Shown here: positions 6,984-14,723 of the stretch, piece after piece | Layout: each line of letters opens with the position of its first letter | How positions within the stretch are numbered: position 1 is the stretch's first letter | Origin: Ideonella alba | GTDB taxonomy: Bacteria; Pseudomonadota; Gammaproteobacteria; Burkholderiales; Burkholderiaceae_C | Assembly (NCBI RefSeq): GCF_018069875.1 | Contig: NZ_JAGQDF010000014.1 | Span: 62,001-126,000, forward strand | Length of the DNA stretch: 64,000 bases | Direction of reading: 5' to 3' | The notes under the pieces: generated by a model | What the model saw: the letters and a program-made list of their open reading frames with translations, nothing else | What the model was told of the DNA's origin: nothing | Databases searched by the model: none | Translations under genes and position numbers: made by a program

Positions 6984-8009
6984 ATGGCCAAGCACGAACA
7001 CCTCGCCAAGAGCATGGCGCTGCCGCCGATGACGCCGCAGCCCAATGTCTACCCGCTGAGCTGGCACGCCCACACGAAGAAGCTGGAAGACATCTGGGAC
7101 GCCGCCCAGCGCGAGAACTGGGACCCGAAGAAGCTGCCCTGGGACACGTTCGACCCCAGCACCTACAGCTGGGAGGAGCGCGAGGCCATCGCCTACTGGT
7201 GGACCATCCTGTCGGTGTTTGACGCCTCGGCGCCGCCGGTGTTCGCCGCCGCCTTCATCAAGACCTACGAGGCGCACGAGGAAGACCCGGTGCGCCGCTG
7301 CTTCTTCAGCGTCACCCGCGACGAGCAGAACCACGAGCAGATCTGCGGCCTGGCGATCACCAAGATGCTGGAGCACCCGGACCCGCTGACCTATGTGCCC
7401 AAGACCGAGATCGGCCGCAAGGCGCAGCGCAATGCGCACTGGCTGTACTACAACGGTGGGCGCTACTGGAACGGCTACAAGAACGCCGTGCCCAAGTACA
7501 GCCTGGCGGTGCTGTTCAGCAGCTTCCTGATGGGCGAGATCGCCGCCGCCACCATCTTCCACCAGATGGCCGCGAAGTGCACCGAGCCGGTGTTCAAGGA
7601 GGCCTTTCGCAACATCGGTCGCGACGAGGGCCGCCACATGGCGATCTGCCTGTCGCTGATGGAGCGCGACTACCCGAAGATGGACCTGAGCGACAAGGCG
7701 CTGATCACCAAGCAGGTGCGCGCCGGCTTCCTGTTCCTGTCGGGCGTGCTGTTCGAGCCGCCGGAGGATTTCTGGGACATCCCCGCTGACTTCGTCGCCT
7801 GGCAGCGCGAGATCGAGACCGTGGCCCGCAACGCCGGCTTCTACGTGCCGGAATACGAGGCCAAGAAGGAGAACTGGAAGAACGCCATGCTCAACCTCAA
7901 GGGCGTGCTCGACAAGTACGGCATCCCGTTCCCGGCGATCCCCGAAGTGGGCATCACCGGAGAAGAGATCCGCGACGTCGACATGGTCGACATCATCCCG
8001 GTGTTCTGA
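6984..8009 (+). CDS. ferritin-like diiron oxygenase (function unknown)
   Basis: The 341-residue soluble protein has a carboxylate-bridged diiron signature: Glu114-x-x-His117 (DEQNHEQ), Glu185 (FLMGEIAAATIF) and Glu215-x-x-His218 (RDEGRHM), with a possible first-helix ligand in SWEEREAIA. Length and helix order resemble AurF-type N-oxygenases, BoxB-like epoxidases or acyl desaturases, but none is matched well enough to name. I start at ATG 6984 (AAGGAG at 6971). The next gene codes for a flavin/2Fe-2S reductase, which would supply electrons. The operator upstream is shared with the phenylacetyl-CoA operon, which suggests an aromatic or acyl-CoA substrate (inference). Confidence 0.72.
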   Translation: MAKHEHLAKSMALPPMTPQPNVYPLSWHAHTKKLEDIWDAAQRENWDPKKLPWDTFDPSTYSWEEREAIAYWWTILSVFDASAPPVFAAAFIKTYEAHEEDPVRRCFFSVTRDEQNHEQICGLAITKMLEHPDPLTYVPKTEIGRKAQRNAHWLYYNGGRYWNGYKNAVPKYSLAVLFSSFLMGEIAAATIFHQMAAKCTEPVFKEAFRNIGRDEGRHMAICLSLMERDYPKMDLSDKALITKQVRAGFLFLSGVLFEPPEDFWDIPADFVAWQREIETVARNAGFYVPEYEAKKENWKNAMLNLKGVLDKYGIPFPAIPEVGITGEEIRDVDMVDIIPVF

Positions 8010-8011
8010 GG

Positions 8012-8080
8012 CCCCCAGGCTCCCTGGCGGTCGCCACCCCCCAGGGGGGCTCGCGCAGCGGCCCGGCGAAGCCGGTTCCG
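8012..8080 (+). repeat. dispersed 3' GC-rich repeat, copy A
   Basis: Directly after the diiron gene stop comes CCCCCAGGCTCCCTGG, a short spacer, then CGCCACCCCCCAGGGGGG and CTCGCGCAGCGGCCCGGCG. The same order occurs right after the iscA stop (61927) and, on the other strand, right after the NarL regulator stop (52400 downward). The CCCCCC/GGGGGG and GGC/GCC arms can fold. Confidence 0.6.
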
Positions 8081-8143
8081 CGCGCGGTCCTTGACGGGGC
8101 GGCGTACCGCCGCGGTCGGCGCATCGTCAAAGCGGAGAACTGA

Positions 8144-9172
8144 ATGGGTGTGATTCGTCTGCATCCCAGCGGGCGCACGGTGGAGTGTGACAGCGGCCTG
8201 ACCGTGCTGGAGGCGCTGGAGAAGGCGGGCTATGCCCTGCCGAACAATTGCCGGGCTGGCGCCTGTGGCGAGTGCAAGGTGAAGGTGGTCTCGGGCCACT
8301 TCGACCAGGGTTTCGTGCTGGACATGGCGCTCAGCCAGGACGAGCGGCGACAGGGCTATGGCCTGATGTGCATGGCCAAGCCGCTGAGCGACGAGCTGGT
8401 GATCGAGTGGGGCACCGACGCCGCCGGCCCCAAGCTGTTTCCGCCGCGCGAGCAGCAGTACTACGTGGTGACCGACCGTGTGCCGCGCACGCCGCGCATC
8501 GTCGAGCTGAAGCTGCGTCCTCTGGGCGAGCCGATGCGCTACTGGCCCGGCCAGTACGTGCAGCTGGGCGATGCCTCGGCCGGTGCGCCGGTGCGCAGCT
8601 ATTCCCTGGCCAGCGCGCCGCGCGAGGATGGCGAGATCACGCTGCAGGTGACGCGCCAGGACCAGGGCACCACCAGCCGCTGGATCCATGAGCAGCTGCA
8701 GCCCGGTGAGCAGGTCAAGGTCAGCGGCCCCTACGGCACCTTCATTGGCGATCCGGCCGTGGACACGCCGGTGCTGTGCCTGGCGGCCGGCTCGGGCCTG
8801 GCGCCGATCCTGGCATTGACCGAGGCGGCGCTGCGCCGCGGCTTCAAGCAGCCGGTGACCCTGGTCTACTCAGGCCGCACGCCGGACGACGTCTACGACA
8901 CCGGCCTGATGGCCTGGTGGAAGGCCAGGCACCGTGGCTTCAGCTATCGGCCCACGCTGACCGGTCCTGCGCCGATGGGCTGGCAGGGCCTGACCGGCCG
9001 CATCCCGGCACTGCTGCCCGGTTTGTTCCAGGACCTGTCCGGCCACAGCGTGTTCGTGGCCGGCGCCACCGCCTTCGTGGACGACTGCGTGGCCGCCGCG
9101 AGAGCGCTGGGCGCGCGCGACGAGCTGCTGCACACCGAGGGCTACTTCAGCCAGGACCGCGCGCAGCCCTGA
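8144..9172 (+). CDS. 2Fe-2S ferredoxin/FAD/NAD(P)H oxidoreductase
   Basis: The 342-residue reductase is built as a plant-type ferredoxin domain (about 1-90) with NNCRAGACGECKVKV and a distal Cys in GLMCMAKP, then an FAD-binding barrel (RSYSLASAP) and an NAD(P)-binding domain (LCLAAGSGLAPILALTEAAL). This is the electron-transfer component of two-component oxygenases such as toluene or phenol hydroxylases. It lies 134 nt after the diiron protein and is its likely partner. No effector or coupling protein gene is present. The gap between the genes holds a dispersed repeat rather than a recognisable promoter. Confidence 0.87.
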   Translation: MGVIRLHPSGRTVECDSGLTVLEALEKAGYALPNNCRAGACGECKVKVVSGHFDQGFVLDMALSQDERRQGYGLMCMAKPLSDELVIEWGTDAAGPKLFPPREQQYYVVTDRVPRTPRIVELKLRPLGEPMRYWPGQYVQLGDASAGAPVRSYSLASAPREDGEITLQVTRQDQGTTSRWIHEQLQPGEQVKVSGPYGTFIGDPAVDTPVLCLAAGSGLAPILALTEAALRRGFKQPVTLVYSGRTPDDVYDTGLMAWWKARHRGFSYRPTLTGPAPMGWQGLTGRIPALLPGLFQDLSGHSVFVAGATAFVDDCVAAARALGARDELLHTEGYFSQDRAQP

Positions 9173-9300
9173 GCCGATCGCAGCGCGGCCTGTGTTGCCC
9201 ACCGCACAGAGGCAGCCCCACTCCCCCCTCCACCATGCCCAGACCGCACCAGCCGTATCCGTGCGGGAGGTCCCCTTCCGTTCATCTCATGGAGATACCT

Positions 9301-9957
9301 ATGAAGACAATTCACGCCCTGGCGCTTGCGGCCCTCACCGGCATGGCCCAGGCGGGCACGGTGTACGACAACTTCCAGCTCACCAAGTGGGTGGTGCGGG
9401 TCTCCCCCGCGGTGCATGTCTTCGAGCACGCCGGCCGGCTGCGCGTGGACCTGAACAAGGGCGTCAAGGGTGAGGTCTCCAGCGGTGGCTACTACAGCAC
9501 CTGCCAACTGACCGGCGACTTTGATGTGTCGACCGAGTTCTACCTGCCCGAGTACCCCGCCGCCAACGGCGTGCGCGTCGGTCTGATGCTCAACACCACG
9601 CAGACCAACGGCGTCGGTTTCGACACCACCTACGCCGCGATGCAGATGGTCAGCCTGCCTGACGGCACTGCGCAGTACGCCGGCGACCTGAGCAACTATG
9701 GCTACACGCTCAACGCCCCGGCGAACACCAGCAACATCCAGGGCAAGCTGCGCCTGAAGCGTGCCGGCCAGATGCTGACCGCCTATTTCTGGGACGGCCC
9801 GCACGGACAATGGGTGCCGGTGGCCACCAGCGCCACCTTCACGGCGGCGCCGGTGTATTTCGGCCTGACCAGCTGGAGCCAGGACAGCTACTTCGGCGAC
9901 ATGAGGGTGCGCACCGCCTTCGACAACCCCACCATCGACGGCAGCTGCGCCAACTGA
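9301..9957 (+). CDS. secreted beta-sandwich protein, hypothetical
   Basis: The 218-residue product begins with a short signal peptide (MKTIHALALAALTGMAQA, likely cut after AQA). The mature part is rich in beta-forming and aromatic residues, with the pattern DFDVSTEFYLPEY, GVRVGLMLN and APVYFGLTSWSQDSYFGDMRV. This resembles concanavalin/LamG-like jelly rolls of DUF1349 or laminarinase-type binding modules. Two cysteines (in YYSTCQLTG and the final GSCAN) could form a disulfide. I see no catalytic acid pair, so an enzyme is not claimed. ATG 9301 is preceded by CATGGAGATACCT. Confidence 0.65.
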   Translation: MKTIHALALAALTGMAQAGTVYDNFQLTKWVVRVSPAVHVFEHAGRLRVDLNKGVKGEVSSGGYYSTCQLTGDFDVSTEFYLPEYPAANGVRVGLMLNTTQTNGVGFDTTYAAMQMVSLPDGTAQYAGDLSNYGYTLNAPANTSNIQGKLRLKRAGQMLTAYFWDGPHGQWVPVATSATFTAAPVYFGLTSWSQDSYFGDMRVRTAFDNPTIDGSCAN

Positions 9958-9970
9958 CCGATGCCGGCGT

Positions 9971-9999
9971 GCTCAGCGCCGCTCGCTGCGGCGCTGAGC
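9971..9999. terminator. strong hairpin between convergent genes
   Basis: GCTCAGCGCCGC and GCGGCGCTGAGC are exact reverse complements separated by TCGCT. This gives a 12-bp GC-rich stem 13 nt after the stop of the secreted protein gene. There is no T run, so termination may be bidirectional or Rho-assisted. Confidence 0.55.
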
Positions 10000-10004
10000 G
10001 CGAC

Positions 10005-10156
10005 TGCTTCACCGCCGAGGGCTGCCGCGCCGCTGGCGCGCCTGCTTCACCGGCGAGGGCTGCCGCGCCGTTGGCGCGCCTGCTTCACCGCCGAGGGCTG
10101 CCGCGACGCTGGCGCGCCTGCTTCACCGCCGAGGGCTGCCGCGCCGTTGGCGCGCC
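10005..10156. repeat. 38-bp tandem repeat, four copies
   Basis: Units beginning TGCTTCACCGCCGAGGGCTG start at 10005, 10043, 10081 and 10119, an exact 38-bp period with only a few substitutions. Each unit also contains GGCTGCCGCG and a GGCGCGCC self-complementary stretch. The array lies against the 3' end of the Suv3-like helicase gene, whose stop codon (TCA at 10123-10125 on the plus strand) is inside the fourth unit. Because 38 is not a multiple of three, unit loss or gain would not extend a regular peptide repeat. Confidence 0.85.
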
Positions 10157-12372
10157 TGCCAGAGCGGCCGCTTGGCCTTGAGCTGCCGCTCGATGCCGTC
10201 ATTGAGCACTTCGCGCAGGCCCAGCACCTCGTCCAGGTTGCCGTAGACCCCGGGGAAGCGCAGGTCCAGCCACAGCCACAGCGTGCAGGCGCGCAGGGCC
10301 TGTTCCATGCGCTCCAGGCGGCTGTGGCTGTCGACCATGTCCAGGAACACCGGACGGCCGGCCTGGCCGGTGGCGGCGTGCTGGTGGGCCCAGCTGTAGA
10401 AGTCCTGCAGCAGGTGCTCGGTTCGGGTGTCCACCGGCGCCTGGGCGTAGATGAAGCGCTCCTTCAGGCTCAGGCTGCCGGCCTGGGCATCCAGCTCCAC
10501 CGCCAGGTCCAGCATCTGCTCGAGCTCGGCCACCTCGAAGTGGGCGTTGTCCAGCGCCAGCTGGTCCATGAACACGCTCAGCACCTCGTGCAGCCGCGAC
10601 TTGCCCAGGCGCTGCGAGATGGTGCTGACATGCCACCAGTTCGGCGCCACCGGCGCCTTGAAATGGCGCGGCGCGCGTGGCGGGCGCGGCAGCAGTTCCT
10701 TCAGAGCGCGCGCGGCGCCGGGTTCGGCCTCGTGCAGCACGCCGGTGAAGCCTTCCTCGTGGATGCCGTAGCGGCCGGCACGGCCGGCGATCTGGTGCAC
10801 CTCGGACTCGGTCAGCGCGCGGTCGCCCACGCCGTCGAACTTGACCATGGTGGAAAACAGCACGCGGCGGATCGGCAGGTTCAGGCCCATGCCAATGGCG
10901 TCGGTGGCCACCAGGATGTGCGACTCGCCACCGGCGAAGCGCTCGGCCTCGCGCCGGCGCACCTCGGGCGGCAGCGCGCCGTAGATCACGCTGACCGGAT
11001 GGCCATTGGCGGCGATCTGGTCGCGCAGCATCAGCACGTCGCGGCGGCTGAAGGCCACCACGGCGTCGCCCTTCTTCAGCGTGGGCAGGGCCACTGGGCC
11101 GGGCAGCAACTGAACATGCTGCTTGCGCTGGAACTGGCGCACCTCCACCGCCTCGCCGCACAGGCCCAGCAGGGTTTCGATCGCCGGCACCGCGTAGGCC
11201 GAGCAGATCACGATCACCTCGCGCGCCGGCACGCCGACGATGGCCTGGGTCCAGGCCCAGCCGCGCGAGGCGTCGAAGATCATCTGCGCCTCGTCGATGA
11301 CGGCCACATCCAGCACCTCGCGGGTGCCCACCATCTCGATCGTGCTGCTGACCACGCGCGCACCGTCGGCCGGCTGGTTCTCCTCGCCGGTCAGCAGGCT
11401 GCAGGGCACGCCGCGCGCCACCAGGCGGTCGCGGCCCTCCAGCGCCAGCAGGCGCAGCGGCGCGAGGTAGGCGCCGTCCAGTGCGCCGGCCAGCTTCTCG
11501 AAGGCGGCGTGGGTCTTGCCGCTGTTGGGCGGGCCCACGTAGAGCGTGACCTTGCGCTTGAGTTGTCGCGCCAGCGGGAAGCTGTCGGGGTAGCCCTGGA
11601 AGGCCAGTTCATGGGTCAGGCTGGAGAGCGTCTGCTGCTCGCCCACCTGGCGCTCCCAGCGGTCCTGGGCGCGGGTGCAGGCGGCTTTCAGCTCGTCGGC
11701 ACTGCCGGCGCGCGAGAGTTCGGCCTGCAGGCGCGGCAGCAGGGTGTCCATCGCCGCCTCGTCGCACCAGGCGCTGCGCTCGGCCAGGCTGTCGATGTGG
11801 GCGGCGACCTCGGCCGCATGGGGGCAGGGCGGGGCGTCGGCCAGGCCGCCCAGCAGCGCGCGCTTGTCGCCGTGGCGGAAGTAGGCCCAGACCACCTCGG
11901 CGTCCACCGGCGCGCGGTAGGCGATCTGCAGCGCGCCGGGCTGGGACCAGGCCGCCCAGCGCAGCGGCAGCGGCGCGCGGTACAGGCGTTCCCAGCCTTC
12001 GCCCAGGCCGCGCGCGGTGTCGCGGGTGATGCCCAGCGCCTCCAGCGTGGCGTGGCGCTCCAGCATCGGGCCGCGGGTCTCGCGGCCCACGCCGACCTCG
12101 TCCAGGTGGCGCAGCGCGGCGTCGATCAGGCCCGGCGCGATCCAGCGGCTGGGCCGCTGGTGCGGCACCGCCTTCTGCAGCAGGATCAGGCCGCGCTCGT
12201 CCAGGTGGTGCTCGAAACCGGGCGCGGCTTCATCGAGGAAGTCGGCCGGCTTGACCACCTGCGGCAGGTTGTAGGCCCCCTGGCGAACGCGTTCCAGCTG
12301 CTCGGGGGTGATGTGGGCCGGCACGCGGGGGGCGTGGCGGGCGTCGGGCAGGCGAAGGAGGGGAGGGTTCAT
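10123..12372 (-). CDS. Suv3-type ATP-dependent RNA helicase
   Basis: The 749-residue protein has the superfamily 2 motor of the SUV3/SUPV3L1 type: Walker A GPPNSGKT at about residue 280, the motif II variant VIDEAQM near 360, and motif VI HQIAGRAGRYG near 530. An N-terminal helical region (about 1-270) and a C-terminal Suv3-like region (RAPRHFKAPVAPNWWHVSTI) flank it. SUV3 helicases unwind structured RNA with 3'-5' polarity and, in mitochondria, feed a degradosome. The bacterial homologue's role is less clear. The start ATG overlaps the preceding YkgJ-type gene by 4 nt (ATGA), so translation is coupled. The last codons lie inside a 38-bp tandem repeat. Confidence 0.85.
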   Translation of the reverse strand: MNPPLLRLPDARHAPRVPAHITPEQLERVRQGAYNLPQVVKPADFLDEAAPGFEHHLDERGLILLQKAVPHQRPSRWIAPGLIDAALRHLDEVGVGRETRGPMLERHATLEALGITRDTARGLGEGWERLYRAPLPLRWAAWSQPGALQIAYRAPVDAEVVWAYFRHGDKRALLGGLADAPPCPHAAEVAAHIDSLAERSAWCDEAAMDTLLPRLQAELSRAGSADELKAACTRAQDRWERQVGEQQTLSSLTHELAFQGYPDSFPLARQLKRKVTLYVGPPNSGKTHAAFEKLAGALDGAYLAPLRLLALEGRDRLVARGVPCSLLTGEENQPADGARVVSSTIEMVGTREVLDVAVIDEAQMIFDASRGWAWTQAIVGVPAREVIVICSAYAVPAIETLLGLCGEAVEVRQFQRKQHVQLLPGPVALPTLKKGDAVVAFSRRDVLMLRDQIAANGHPVSVIYGALPPEVRRREAERFAGGESHILVATDAIGMGLNLPIRRVLFSTMVKFDGVGDRALTESEVHQIAGRAGRYGIHEEGFTGVLHEAEPGAARALKELLPRPPRAPRHFKAPVAPNWWHVSTISQRLGKSRLHEVLSVFMDQLALDNAHFEVAELEQMLDLAVELDAQAGSLSLKERFIYAQAPVDTRTEHLLQDFYSWAHQHAATGQAGRPVFLDMVDSHSRLERMEQALRACTLWLWLDLRFPGVYGNLDEVLGLREVLNDGIERQLKAKRPLWQARQRRGSPRR

Positions 12373-12707
12373 GCGCTGCCCGATTGTCGCGGCTTCGGCG
12401 GATCGGCCATGCCGTGCGCCGCACGCGCCTTGCGGCACTGGGTGTCGCCGGGCTCGACCGAGCGGCAGGTGCTGGCGCGCAGCGGATAGATCCGGCAGCC
12501 CACCGACTGGCCCACCTGGCCGTCCAGCGCCACGCAGCGCACCGGTCGCGCGGTGGTGCCGCGCATCGCCACCAGGTGCGGGCTGACCGGCTCGGTCAGC
12601 GTGGCCGGCACACCGCCGCCGCCCGGACAGGCATCGGTCTCGGACCAGTGGAAGGAGACCCGGAAGGTGGCGCAGCAGGCGCCGCAGGTGGTGCAGTCGA
12701 GCGACAT
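12369..12707 (-). CDS. YkgJ-family cysteine cluster protein
   Basis: The 112-residue protein starts MSLDCTTCGACCATFRVSF, the C-x-x-C-G-x-C-C cluster of the YkgJ family (zinc- or iron-binding). It continues with ACPGGGGVPATLTEP, a CRIYPLRASTCR segment and a late Cys, all usual for the family. A longer open frame to 13196 exists but runs through the Bug-protein gene on the other strand, so I start at ATG 12707. Function is unknown; family members have been suggested to bind Fe-S or zinc. Overlap by ATGA with the helicase indicates one operon. Confidence 0.8.
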   Translation of the reverse strand: MSLDCTTCGACCATFRVSFHWSETDACPGGGGVPATLTEPVSPHLVAMRGTTARPVRCVALDGQVGQSVGCRIYPLRASTCRSVEPGDTQCRKARAAHGMADPPKPRQSGSA

Positions 12708-12777
12708 CGGTTGCGGTATTCTGGCCGCTGACCGGCGGCCATGGCCGCCCCAATTACCTGCGCAGGACACCCGATCC

Positions 12778-13761
12778 ATGACCCATGCCTTCACCCGCCG
12801 CGGCCTGGTCCGCACCCTGGCCGCTGCCGCCGCACTCAGCGCCGCCGGCCTGGCCCACGCCGATGGCAAGACCATCAAGCTGCTGGTGGGTTTTCCGCCC
12901 GGCGGCGGCACCGACGCCATCGCCCGCCTGCTGGCCGAGCATCTGAAGGATGAGCTGGGTGGCGCGACCATCATTGTCGAGAACAAGGCCGGCGCCGGCG
13001 GCCAGCTGGCCGCGCAGGCGCTGAAGGCCGCGCCGGCCGATGGCACAACACTCTTCCTCAGCCACGACCACACGATCTCGATCGTCCCGCAGACCGTGAA
13101 GACGCCGGGCTTCGAGCCCGCCAAGGACTTTGTGCCGGTGGCCGGCTTCGCCACCTTCGTCAACGCCCTGGCGGTGTCGGGCGGCACGCCGGCCAAGAGC
13201 TACACCGAGTACCTGGCCTGGCTGCGTGGCCCGCAGGGCGGCAAGGGCGTGGTGGGCGTGCCGGCGCCGGGCTCGGTGCCCGAGTTCCTGGTCAAGGTGC
13301 TGGGTGAGCGCAACAAGCTCGACCTGGTGGCCGCGCCCTACCGCGGCAGCGCGCCGATGATGGCCGACATGCTGGGCAACCAGATCGCCGCCGGTGTGGG
13401 CTCGGTGCCCGACTTCATCGAGAACCACAAGGCCGGCAAGCTGCGCATGGTGGCGGTGATCGGCGAGAAGCGCCAGGCCGTGCTGCCCGACGTGCCCACC
13501 TTCAAGGAGCTGGGCCTGAGTGGCTTCGAGGACCTGCCCTACTACGGCATCTGGGCGCCCACCGGCACGCCCAAGGCCACGCTGGACCAGCTCTCGGCCG
13601 CACTGGCCAAGGTGGTGGCCAAGCCGGCGGTGCACGATCGCCTGAGCGCGATGGGCCTGACCGTGGGCCACATGAGCGGCGAGCAACTGGGCAAGACCGA
13701 GGCGGCCTACACCGCGACCTGGTCGAAGATCATCAAGGCCACCGGCTTCCAAGCGCAATGA
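12778..13761 (+). CDS. tripartite tricarboxylate transporter substrate-binding protein (Bug/TctC)
   Basis: The 327-residue exported protein has a leader ending GLAHA (about residues 1-28). The leader contains TRRGLV, so Tat export is possible, although the Sec route is also plausible. The mature start KTIKLLVGFPPGGGTDAIARLLAEHL and the VENKAGAGGQ loop are hallmarks of the Bug family of periplasmic carboxylate binders. Bug genes are hugely expanded in Burkholderiales and most have no dedicated permease nearby, as here. The ligand is unknown. It overlaps the downstream alkyltransferase gene by ATGA. Confidence 0.88.
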   Translation: MTHAFTRRGLVRTLAAAAALSAAGLAHADGKTIKLLVGFPPGGGTDAIARLLAEHLKDELGGATIIVENKAGAGGQLAAQALKAAPADGTTLFLSHDHTISIVPQTVKTPGFEPAKDFVPVAGFATFVNALAVSGGTPAKSYTEYLAWLRGPQGGKGVVGVPAPGSVPEFLVKVLGERNKLDLVAAPYRGSAPMMADMLGNQIAAGVGSVPDFIENHKAGKLRMVAVIGEKRQAVLPDVPTFKELGLSGFEDLPYYGIWAPTGTPKATLDQLSAALAKVVAKPAVHDRLSAMGLTVGHMSGEQLGKTEAAYTATWSKIIKATGFQAQ

Positions 13762-14300
13762 CCGATCGCGGCTGGGTCGCGTTCGAGACGCCCGTCGGCG
13801 TCTGCGGCCTGGCCTGGGACACGCAGCAGCGCCTGGCCGGCAGCCTGCTGCCCGGCGACGGCCTGTCGGCGCGCATGCGCCGCCGCCACGGCGAGGGCCC
13901 GGCCAGCGACGTGCCGGCCGTCGCCCAGGCCTGGATCACCCGCCTGCGCGCGGTGATGGCCGGCGCCAACGACGACCTTTCCGACATCCCGCTGGCCGAT
14001 GACGACGCGCCCGACTTCCACCGCCGCGTCTGGGCGCTGGCGCGCGCCATCCCGCCCGGCCAGACACGGACCTATGGCGACCTGGCGCTGGCCCTGGGCG
14101 AACCCGGTGCCGCCAGCGCCGTGGGCCAGGCGCTGGGCGCCAATCCCTTCGCGCCCATCGTGCCCTGCCACCGCATCCTGGCCGCCCACGGCGGCGCGGG
14201 CGGCTTCTCGGCGCCGGGCGGCACGCGCACCAAGCTGCAACTGCTGGCGCTGGAACACGCGCGCCTGACGCCCCACCCGGACCAGACGTCCTTGTTCTGA
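13758..14300 (+). CDS. ogt: methylated-DNA--protein-cysteine methyltransferase
   Basis: The 180-residue protein repairs O6-methylguanine by moving the alkyl group to its own cysteine. The C-terminal domain has the signature FAPIVPCHRILAA with acceptor Cys137, a preceding helix-turn-helix region (GQTRTYGDLALALGEPGAASAVGQALGANP) and the GGFSAPGGTRTKLQLLALE tail. The N-terminal domain is a short RNase-H-like fold. Start ATG 13758 overlaps the Bug gene by 4 nt (ATGA). This pairing is unusual functionally and probably reflects transcription, not a shared pathway. Confidence 0.9.
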   Translation: MTDRGWVAFETPVGVCGLAWDTQQRLAGSLLPGDGLSARMRRRHGEGPASDVPAVAQAWITRLRAVMAGANDDLSDIPLADDDAPDFHRRVWALARAIPPGQTRTYGDLALALGEPGAASAVGQALGANPFAPIVPCHRILAAHGGAGGFSAPGGTRTKLQLLALEHARLTPHPDQTSLF

Positions 14301-14319
14301 CGCGGGCGAGCGGTTTGTT

Positions 14320-14334
14320 GTAGCATATTGCTAC
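14320..14334. promoter_or_regulatory. palindromic operator of the toxin-antitoxin module
   Basis: GTAGCA-TAT-TGCTAC is a perfect inverted repeat 20 nt before the antitoxin start. The AT-rich centre is rare in this GC-rich stretch and could also form part of the -10 region. Autoregulation by the antitoxin at such a site is the norm for type II modules. Confidence 0.6.
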
Positions 14335-14354
14335 CACTGCTGTCGGAGCCTGCC

Positions 14355-14705
14355 ATGGCCACTGCCGCCGCCCCCATCCGCCTGGACCGTGAACTGGCCG
14401 CCGCCGCCCGCGAGGCCGCCCAGACCATGAGCCGCAGCGTGGCCGAGCAGGTCAGCCACTGGGCCCGGCTGGGCCGCGAGCTGGAACGCAGCCCGGGCGT
14501 CTCGGTGGCCCAGGTGCAGGCGGTGCTGCGCGGCCAGGCCTCATACGACGCGCTGCAGCTGCAGGAACAGGCCGTGGTGCGCGCCACCTGGGAGGAACAG
14601 CTGGCGGCGCAGCTGGCGCGCCTGGACCTGGCACGCGATTTCGCCCAGGAGGGCCACCGCTACGCCGAGCTGGACGCCAACGGCCAGCTGCGCATCGTCG
14701 AGTGA
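14355..14705 (+). CDS. ParD-like antitoxin of a zeta-type TA module
   Basis: The 116-residue protein opens with APIRLDRELAAAAREAAQTMSRSVAEQVSHWARLGRELE. This is a ribbon-helix-helix-like DNA-binding start, as in 'TA-system antitoxin ParD' families found in proteobacteria. The rest is helical with an acidic, Gln-rich middle, suited to wrapping the toxin. It sits 18 nt before the zeta toxin gene and after a palindromic operator. I infer the antitoxin role from order, size and the first domain; the pairing with a zeta toxin differs from the classical epsilon-zeta arrangement. Confidence 0.75.
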   Translation: MATAAAPIRLDRELAAAAREAAQTMSRSVAEQVSHWARLGRELERSPGVSVAQVQAVLRGQASYDALQLQEQAVVRATWEEQLAAQLARLDLARDFAQEGHRYAELDANGQLRIVE

Positions 14706-14723
14706 GGCTGCCGCCCCCACCGG

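Noticed and set aside
10005-10156. CRISPR-like array
   Set aside because: Units are contiguous 38-bp repeats with no unique spacers and no cas genes nearby.
9961-12489. An 842-codon forward frame over the Suv3-type helicase
   Set aside because: It starts in the 38-bp tandem repeat and runs antisense to a gene with intact helicase motifs.
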